This document shows positions 5,253 through 9,834 of a DNA stretch of 10,528 bases, in pieces. The DNA lies in contig JAEMRL010000046.1 in NCBI GenBank assembly GCA_016463385.1, positions 1 to 10,528 on the forward strand, given 5' to 3'. Source of the DNA: Thermoleophilia bacterium. GTDB lineage: Bacteria; Actinomycetota; Thermoleophilia; Miltoncostaeales; Miltoncostaeaceae. Both the position numbers and the translations under genes were made by a program. The notes below the pieces were generated by a model, which saw nothing but the letters and a program-made list of their open reading frames with translations, was not told the origin of the DNA and ran no database searches. Numbering within the stretch: position 1 is the first letter of the stretch; each line of letters begins with the position of its first letter.

Positions 5253-7111
5253 GCCACCCGCTCCTCGACCGCCAGCTCCGGCGCCTCGGCCTCGATGCCA
5301 CGACGCCGCCGGACGCCGCCGCCTGGGCGACGCTCCTCGAGCGGGTCGCGTCCACCTACGGCACCGCCGACACCGAGCGGTACCTGCTGGAGCGCTCGTT
5401 CACGCTCTCCTCCGAGGAGATGCAGGACCTCTACCGCACCCTGCGGCGCCGCGAGGCCGAGCAGGCGGCGCTGCGGCGCGTGGCGATCGCCGTCGCCTCG
5501 GGCGAGGACCCCTCGGTGGTCTTCGACCTGGTCGCCCGGGAGGCCGCCTGCCTCTTCGAGGCCGAGGGCGGCCGGGTGGTGCGCTTCATGGACGGCGAGG
5601 GGGTCGTGGCGGGCGCGTGGGGCATCGACGAGGCGGTGAGCGAGCGGGCGCGCTCGGTCCGCATCCCGCTCGACGGCTCGTCCGCCTCGGCCCGCGTGCA
5701 CCAGACCGGCGAGCCCGTGCGCATCGACGAGTGCCCGGTCGGCGACGGCCCTGAGGCCGCCCTCGCGTTCCGCGCCGGAGTGGCCGCGCCGGTGCACCTG
5801 ATGGGCCGCCTCTGGGGCGCCGTGGCCTCCATGAGCACCAGGGCCGGCGGGCTGCCGGCGCAGGCGGAGGAGACGCTGGCCGAGTTCGCCCGCATGGTCG
5901 GCCTGGCGATCGCCAACTCGGAGGCCCGCTCGCAGCTGGAGCTGCGCGCGGTGTCGGACCCCCTCACCGGCCTCGCCAACCACCGCGAGTTCCACGAGCG
6001 GCTGACCCGCGAGGTCGCCCGCGCCGAGCGCGACGGCACGGCGCTCAGCGTCGTGCTGATGGACCTCGACCACTTCAAGCAGGTCAACGACGTCCACGGC
6101 CACCAGACCGGCGACCTCGTGCTGCGCGAGACCGCCGAGCGCCTGCGCGCCTGCGCGCGCGAGGGGGAGATCATCGGCCGGGTGGGCGGCGAGGAGTTCG
6201 CCTGGATCATCCCGTGCGCATCGTCGCGCGAGGCCCACGCCGCCGCCGAGCGCGTCCGCGAGGCGATCCGCGACACCCCGTTCCCCACGGTCGGCTCGCT
6301 GACGGCGTCCTGCGGGGTCTGCGACCTCGCCACGGCCGGCGGCCCGCAGGAGCTCTTCCGGCTGGCCGACAGCGCCCTCTATGCGGCCAAGAGCCACGGC
6401 CGGGACCTGACGGTGACCTACTCCCCCGACGCCTCCTACGACCTGTCGGCCGACGAGCGGGCCGAGCGGATGGAGCGCGCCAACGCCCTCCACGCCCTCC
6501 GCGCCCTCGCGCGGGCCATCGACGCCAAGGACGCCTACACCCAGCAGCACTCCGAGCGCGTCGCCGACATGGCGGTGCGCCTCGCGACGGCGGTGGGGTG
6601 GACGGCGGTCGAGGCCTCGCGTCTCCGCGAGGCGGGCCTGGTGCACGACGTCGGCAAGATCGGCGTCTCCGACACGATCCTCCTCAAGCCGGGCCGCCTC
6701 ACCGCCGCCGAGTACCACCAGGTCAAGGAGCACGCAGCGCTCGGCGCGCGGATCGTGCAGGAGGTGCTGAGCGACGATCAGGTCGCCTGGGTCGCCCACC
6801 ACCACGAGCGCTGGGACGGCGCCGGATACCCCGACGGCCTGGTCGGCGAGGAGATCCCGGAGGGCGCCCGCCTGATCGCCGTGGCCGACACCTGGGACGC
6901 CATCACCGTGGCGCGCGGCTACGGATCGCCGATGTCGCGCGACGAGGCGCTCGCCGAGTGCCGCCGCAACTCCGGCCTGCAGTTCTGGCCCGAGGCCGTG
7001 CGCGCGCTCGAGGCCCTGATCGACGCCGGGGCGGTGGAGGTGCCCGAGCCGGGCGCCGACGCGCCCGCCCCCGCGCTCACCGGCACGAGGACGGGCCGCC
7101 GGCCGCGCTAG
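5249..7111 (+). CDS. Cytoplasmic GAF-GGDEF-HD-GYP protein (putative diguanylate cyclase/c-di-GMP phosphodiesterase)
   Basis: The product has 620 residues from GTG 5249, inside the FIST stop codon. Residues 1-70 are a helical module with YLLERSFTLSSEEMQDLY (45-62), an input/linker segment I associate with FIST-linked signalling proteins. A GAF-like domain spans about 75-225. The GGDEF domain (about 232-392) has DPLTGLANHREF (237-248), MDLDHFK (271-277, Asp272 a likely metal ligand), FKQVND and an intact GGEEF active site at 313-317. The inhibitory I-site position reads REGE (304-307) rather than RxxD. The HD-GYP domain (about 415-595) has His434 in QQHSERV, HDVGKIG (466-472), His495 in VKEHAALG, HHERWDGAGYPDG (518-530) and a VADTWDA strand (545-551). 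Both catalytic motif sets look intact, so it could make and degrade c-di-GMP, with one activity perhaps dominant. No membrane helix is seen; sensing is probably through GAF and the partner FIST protein. The last 20 residues are Pro/Ala/Arg-rich and probably disordered. Confidence 0.93.
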   Translation: MSHPLLDRQLRRLGLDATTPPDAAAWATLLERVASTYGTADTERYLLERSFTLSSEEMQDLYRTLRRREAEQAALRRVAIAVASGEDPSVVFDLVAREAACLFEAEGGRVVRFMDGEGVVAGAWGIDEAVSERARSVRIPLDGSSASARVHQTGEPVRIDECPVGDGPEAALAFRAGVAAPVHLMGRLWGAVASMSTRAGGLPAQAEETLAEFARMVGLAIANSEARSQLELRAVSDPLTGLANHREFHERLTREVARAERDGTALSVVLMDLDHFKQVNDVHGHQTGDLVLRETAERLRACAREGEIIGRVGGEEFAWIIPCASSREAHAAAERVREAIRDTPFPTVGSLTASCGVCDLATAGGPQELFRLADSALYAAKSHGRDLTVTYSPDASYDLSADERAERMERANALHALRALARAIDAKDAYTQQHSERVADMAVRLATAVGWTAVEASRLREAGLVHDVGKIGVSDTILLKPGRLTAAEYHQVKEHAALGARIVQEVLSDDQVAWVAHHHERWDGAGYPDGLVGEEIPEGARLIAVADTWDAITVARGYGSPMSRDEALAECRRNSGLQFWPEAVRALEALIDAGAVEVPEPGADAPAPALTGTRTGRRPR

Positions 7112-7389
7112 GTGGTGCGGTGCCCGCCGGCGCGCGAGCCGGCGAACAGGCGGTAGAGCCAGAGCAGGAGCACGGCACCGGCGATCGCCGTGAGCCAGGT
7201 CGAGATGTCGAAGAACTCGTCCAGCGGGTCGGCGTCGAAGATCGCGCCGGCGAGGAAGCCCCCGACGAGCGCGCCGGCGATGCCGATCAGCGTCGTGACG
7301 ATGATGCCGCCCGGGTCCGACCCGGGGAGGAGCTGCTTGGCGACGATGCCCGCCAGCAGTCCGAGGATGATGAAAGCGATGATTCCCAC
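7108..7389 (-). CDS. GlsB/YeaQ/YmgE family small membrane protein (transglycosylase-associated)
   Basis: This 93-residue inner-membrane protein has three predicted hydrophobic helices (about 2-20, 28-50 and 63-83) and the family's glycine pattern: IILGLLAGIVAK (8-18), PGGIIVTTLIGIAGALVGGFLAG (26-48) and WLTAIAGAVLLLWLYRLF (65-82). It belongs to the Transgly_assoc family (YeaQ/YmgE/GlsB), whose members are often induced by envelope or general stress. The molecular function is unclear, and the 'transglycosylase' name is not evidence of enzymatic activity. The start is GTG at 7389, with GGAGG 4 bases upstream (7394-7398). It lies 76 bases downstream of metF on the same strand and may have its own promoter. 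Its TAG stop interleaves with the TAG stop of the convergent c-di-GMP gene. Confidence 0.9.
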   Translation of the reverse strand: MGIIAFIILGLLAGIVAKQLLPGSDPGGIIVTTLIGIAGALVGGFLAGAIFDADPLDEFFDISTWLTAIAGAVLLLWLYRLFAGSRAGGHRTT

Positions 7390-7394
7390 TGTGC

Positions 7395-7407
7395 CTCCGG
7401 TCCGGAG
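7395..7407. repeat. Perfect 13-base palindrome over the ribosome-binding site of the GlsB-like gene
   Basis: CTCCGG, a single T, then CCGGAG form a perfect inverted repeat. Its proximal arm contains most of the GGAGG of the minus-strand gene starting at 7389. A one-base loop is too tight for a normal RNA hairpin, so it would more likely be a protein-binding dyad, or chance in GC-rich DNA. Confidence 0.35.
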
Positions 7408-7411
7408 TATC
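7406..7411 (-). promoter_or_regulatory. Weak candidate -10 (GATACT) for the GlsB-like gene
   Basis: On the minus strand GATACT lies 16 bases before the GTG at 7389 and matches the A2, A4 and T6 positions of TATAAT, in one of the few AT-containing patches of this gap. No -35 box is visible. It would give a short leader starting near the palindrome and containing the GGAGG. Confidence 0.25.
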
Positions 7412-7419
7412 GAATCGAC

Positions 7420-7448
7420 CGGCAGGTGCCCGCGCCGGGGCGGTGCCG
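7420..7448 (-). terminator. Possible hairpin terminator after metF
   Basis: Outer arms CGGCA (7420-7424) and TGCCG (7444-7448) enclose a second inverted repeat, CCCG (7429-7432) and CGGG (7436-7439), with a 3-base loop and an unpaired 4x4 internal loop between them. It starts 17 bases beyond the metF stop on the minus strand. There is no T-tract, and the internal loop weakens it. Confidence 0.28.
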
Positions 7449-7465
7449 AAACCTCGCGCCGGGAG

Positions 7466-8353
7466 TCAGCCGGGTATCGCGTCCCACACCCGGCGGACGG
7501 ACGCGGCCCGGTTGAGCGTGTAGAGGTGGATCCCGGGAGCGCCCGCGTCGGCCAGGGCGGCGCAGAGGCGGGTCGCGGTCTCCACGCCGAGCTCGGCCAC
7601 GGCGGCGGGGTCGTCGGCCACCAGATCGAGGCGGCGACCGAGATCGGCGGGGATGTCGGTGCGGTTCATCGCCGCCATCCGCCGCACCCCGGCCGCGCTG
7701 ACGAACGGCATCACGCCCGCCACCACCGGGCGGTCGCAGCCGAGGTCGGCGAGCTCCTGCACGAGGCGCCGGTAGTGCTCCACGTCGAAGAAGAACTGTG
7801 TCACGGCGAAGTCGGCGAGCAGCAGCTTGTCGGCGAGGTTGCGCCGGTCGCTCGCCCGGTCGCCCGAGCGCGGGTGCAGCTCGGGGTGGGCGGCGACCCC
7901 GATGCAGAACCCGCCGGGGTGCGCGCGCACCACCTCGACCAGCTCGATGGCGTGCGTGAACTCGCCCCCCGGCGGGCTGCCGTCGGCCGGCGGGTCGCCC
8001 CCGAGCGCCAGGATGTTGCGCACGCCGCGCCGGGCGTACTCGTCGAGGAGACGATCGATCTCCGCACGGGTGTGGCCCACGCAGGTGAGGTGGGCCATGG
8101 TCGGGAAGGGGTGCTCGGCGTTCATCCCGACCACCAGCTCGCGCGTGCGATCGGTGGTGGTGCCGAGCGCGCCGTAGGTGACCGACGCGAACGAGGGCCT
8201 GAGATCGACCAGCCCGGCCAGCGCCTCGTGGAACTGGCGCTCGGCCTCGTCGCTTCGGGGCGGGAAGAACTCGAGCGAGCGCGTCCGTCCCGCCGTGAGC
8301 AGGTCGGCGATGGAGGTCGTGCCCGGTGCCGGGCCTGCGGATTCCGCGCTCAT
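7466..8353 (-). CDS. metF: 5,10-methylenetetrahydrofolate reductase
   Basis: This 295-residue single-domain bacterial MetF (E. coli 296) reduces methylene-THF to methyl-THF using FAD, supplying methyl groups for methionine synthesis. Visible features: SLEFFPPRSDE (26-36) with catalytic Glu28; SVTYGALGTT (57-66); HLTCVGHT (88-95); the flavin/folate loop NILALGGDPP (113-122) with Asp120; TQFFFD (185-190) with Gln186; MPFVSAAGVRR (215-225); and the C-terminal HLYTLNRA (276-283). The position equal to Arg in the common LRGD motif is Gly118 here. The ATG at 8353 fits the family N-terminus; an in-frame GTG two codons upstream is a possible alternative. No normal Shine-Dalgarno is seen, only GGGG touching the ATG. 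It is divergent from a UspA-like gene with only 50 bases between starts. No metH, metE or cobalamin riboswitch is visible nearby. Confidence 0.95.
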   Translation of the reverse strand: MSAESAGPAPGTTSIADLLTAGRTRSLEFFPPRSDEAERQFHEALAGLVDLRPSFASVTYGALGTTTDRTRELVVGMNAEHPFPTMAHLTCVGHTRAEIDRLLDEYARRGVRNILALGGDPPADGSPPGGEFTHAIELVEVVRAHPGGFCIGVAAHPELHPRSGDRASDRRNLADKLLLADFAVTQFFFDVEHYRRLVQELADLGCDRPVVAGVMPFVSAAGVRRMAAMNRTDIPADLGRRLDLVADDPAAVAELGVETATRLCAALADAGAPGIHLYTLNRAASVRRVWDAIPG

Positions 8354-8360
8354 CCCCACA

Positions 8361-8366
8361 GGTCTA
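8361..8366 (-). promoter_or_regulatory. Weak candidate -10 (TAGACC) for metF
   Basis: On the minus strand TAGACC precedes the metF ATG by 7 bases, the same layout as the zwf and methylase starts, but the final conserved T is a C. It overlaps the plus-strand TACAGT at 8365-8370. Confidence 0.22.
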
Positions 8367-8370
8367 CAGT
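8365..8370 (+). promoter_or_regulatory. -10 element TACAGT upstream of the UspA-like gene
   Basis: TACAGT (TAnnnT form) lies 33 bases before the ATG at 8404. Transcription would start near 8377, giving a leader of about 27 bases that contains the GAGGAG ribosome-binding site at 8394-8399. At 17-base spacing the -35 region reads TTCCGC, which is weak. Confidence 0.35.
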
Positions 8371-8403
8371 CCTGACGCCCCGCGCGCCGACCCGAGGAGT
8401 GGG

Positions 8404-8835
8404 ATGGACGCCCCGTATCGCCACATCGCCTGCTGCATCGACGCCTCCGAGGCCTCGCGGCGGGCGCTCGCCGAGGGGCGCAAGCTGCGGGCCCTCGGCC
8501 AGGCGCGCTTCTCGCTGGTGCACGTCGTGCAGTACCCGGTGCCCTACTCGATCGGCTTCGCCCCGCAGCCCACGCCGGGCGAGCTGATGCCCGGCGCCGG
8601 GGCGTGGCTGGAGTCGGTCGGCGCCGAGGTGCCCGAGGCCGAGACCGTGCTGCTCCAGGGCTATCCACCCGCCGAGGCCTGCGACTGGGCCGCGGGCCAG
8701 GCCGTCGACCTGCTGATCTGCGCGGCGCACCGCAGCCTGCCGCAGCGGCTGGCGCTCGGGAGCTTCGCGCACTACCTGGTCAACCATGCGCCCTGCCCCG
8801 TGCTCGTGCTGCGCCCGCCGGGGCCGGTGGACTGA
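8404..8835 (+). CDS. Universal stress protein (UspA family), single domain
   Basis: This 143-residue cytoplasmic protein has the Usp alpha/beta fold. It starts with YRHIACCIDASEASRRALA (5-23), matching the family's 'ILVavDgSe.s..AL' first strand. It ends with ALGSFAHYLVNHAPCPVLVLR (117-137), the family's C-terminal signature. The ATP-binding motif G-x2-G-x9-G-S/T is incomplete: the stretch ICAAHRSLPQRLALGS (105-120) keeps the final GS (119-120) but lacks the two earlier glycines. It therefore more resembles non-ATP-binding Usp proteins. The start is fixed by GAGGAG at 8394-8399, 4 bases upstream of the ATG. It is divergent from metF and convergent with the zinc peptidase gene, whose stop lies 7 bases beyond. 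Usp proteins are commonly induced by stress or growth arrest; the specific role is not visible here. Confidence 0.9.
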   Translation: MDAPYRHIACCIDASEASRRALAEGRKLRALGQARFSLVHVVQYPVPYSIGFAPQPTPGELMPGAGAWLESVGAEVPEAETVLLQGYPPAEACDWAAGQAVDLLICAAHRSLPQRLALGSFAHYLVNHAPCPVLVLRPPGPVD

Positions 8836-8842
8836 GCCCCGG

Positions 8843-9748
8843 TCAGAGCTCGTCGGAGCCGACGGAGAAGGTGTCGCAGCTGGCCACCTCGCCGCCCTGG
8901 AAGCCCTTCAGGAACCAGCGGGTGCGCTGCTCGGAGGTGCCGTGGGTGAAGCTCTCGCGGTTCACCCGCTGGCCGGACTGGACGGCGATGCGGTCGTCGC
9001 CGATCGCGGCGGCGGCCGTGAGCCCCTCCTCCAGGTCGCCGTCCTCGAGGATCTGCCGCTGGTAGGCGGTGTGCGCCCAGACGCCCGCGAAGCAGTCGGC
9101 CTGGAGCTCGAGGCGCACCGACAGCTCGTTGGCCTCGTCCGGGCGGTCGCGCTGGGCCTGGTTCACCTGGGGCAGGATGCCGAGCACGTTCTGCACGTGG
9201 TGCCCGACCTCGTGGGCGATGACGTAGGCCTGGGCGAAGTCGCCGGGCGCGCCGAAGCGGTCGCGCAGCTCGCGGAAGAAGCCGAGGTCGAGGTACACCC
9301 GCCGGTCGGCCGGGCAGTAGAACGGCCCGGTGTCCGACGAGGCGGCGCCGCAGCCGGTGCGCACCCCGCCGTTGAAGAGCACGAGGGTCGTGCGCGGGAA
9401 CTGCTCGCCGGCGTCGGCGAAGATCCCCGCCCAGGCGTCCTGCACGTCGTTGATCACGAAGCGCATGAACGCCTTGATGTCGGCGTCGGGATCGGGGGCG
9501 TTCTCGTCGAACTGCGGGCTGCTCGCCTGGGGCGCCTGCGGGAAGTTGTCGAGGCCGGCGTCGGGGGTGAAGCCCGCCGCGCCGCCGCCGCCGATGAAGG
9601 TGACCAGCAGGGCGATGATCACGCCGACGATGCCGAGGCCGCCCGCGCCGCCGGCGAGGCCGCCGGGGATGCGCCCCGTGCCGCGGCTTGTGGAGCCCCG
9701 GAGGTCCTCCAGATCGCCGCTGTCACCGCCCGTCCTGCGCCACTTCAC
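8843..9748 (-). CDS. Neutral zinc metallopeptidase, KPN_02809/YpfJ family
   Basis: The product has 301 residues from GTG 9748. An open frame runs 23 codons further, but the family N-terminus is a short K/RWRR...DLEDLRG motif, seen here at 2-18, and a GGAGG lies 9 bases before this GTG. A glycine-rich stretch leads into one membrane helix at about 37-53, followed by a GGGG/Pro/Asp-rich linker to about 85. The catalytic domain has TLVLFNGGVRTGCG (121-134), GPFYCPADRRVYLDLGFF (141-158), zinc motif HEVGH (179-183), ELQADCFAGVWAH (214-226, Glu214 or the following Asp218 a likely further ligand) and SFTHGTSEQRTRWFLKGF (266-283). Cys133/145 and Cys219/291 are likely disulfide candidates, fitting an extracytoplasmic location. 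It belongs to the Zn_peptidase family (PF04228 type), often annotated 'neutral zinc metallopeptidase'; physiological substrates are not known to me. Confidence 0.93.
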   Translation of the reverse strand: MKWRRTGGDSGDLEDLRGSTSRGTGRIPGGLAGGAGGLGIVGVIIALLVTFIGGGGAAGFTPDAGLDNFPQAPQASSPQFDENAPDPDADIKAFMRFVINDVQDAWAGIFADAGEQFPRTTLVLFNGGVRTGCGAASSDTGPFYCPADRRVYLDLGFFRELRDRFGAPGDFAQAYVIAHEVGHHVQNVLGILPQVNQAQRDRPDEANELSVRLELQADCFAGVWAHTAYQRQILEDGDLEEGLTAAAAIGDDRIAVQSGQRVNRESFTHGTSEQRTRWFLKGFQGGEVASCDTFSVGSDEL

Positions 9749-9757
9749 GATGATCCG

Positions 9758-9762
9758 CCTCC
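9758..9762 (-). promoter_or_regulatory. Ribosome-binding site deciding the zinc peptidase start
   Basis: On the minus strand GGAGG lies 9 bases upstream of the GTG at 9748, supporting that start over the longer open frame to 9817. Confidence 0.55.
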
Positions 9763-9774
9763 GTCGCCCGCGGC

Positions 9775-9780
9775 AGTCTA
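9775..9780 (-). promoter_or_regulatory. -10 element TAGACT upstream of the zinc peptidase
   Basis: On the minus strand TAGACT (TAnnnT form) lies 26 bases before the GTG at 9748. Transcription would start about 20 bases before the start codon, leaving the GGAGG in the leader. This also argues against the longer reading frame to 9817, whose start would lie upstream of the promoter. No clear -35. Confidence 0.4.
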
Positions 9781-9822
9781 CGACAGGCCGCGGCGCGGGG
9801 GAGGGGCGTCCGCGCACCCTCC

Positions 9823-9828
9823 TAGTCT
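9823..9828 (+). promoter_or_regulatory. -10 element TAGTCT, probable leaderless promoter of the DNA methylase gene
   Basis: TAGTCT (TAnnnT form) is followed by six bases (CCCGGC) and the GTG at 9835, so the transcript would begin at the start codon. No Shine-Dalgarno is present. No -35 hexamer is recognisable at 16-18 bases upstream. Confidence 0.4.
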
Positions 9829-9834
9829 CCCGGC

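Noticed and set aside
5162..6805. A 547-codon minus-strand open frame antisense to the GAF-GGDEF-HD-GYP gene
   Set aside because: GC-rich codon bias keeps the antisense frame open; the translation is repetitive His/Gly/Val/Arg/Ala with no recognisable fold.
7190..8587. A 465-codon plus-strand open frame antisense to the GlsB-like gene and metF
   Set aside because: No motifs and biased composition; it contradicts two well-supported minus-strand genes and the UspA-like gene.
9749..9817. N-terminal extension of the zinc peptidase to an ATG at 9817
   Set aside because: The added 23 residues are Arg/Pro-rich and unlike the family. GGAGG precedes the GTG at 9748, and a -10-like box lies inside the extension.
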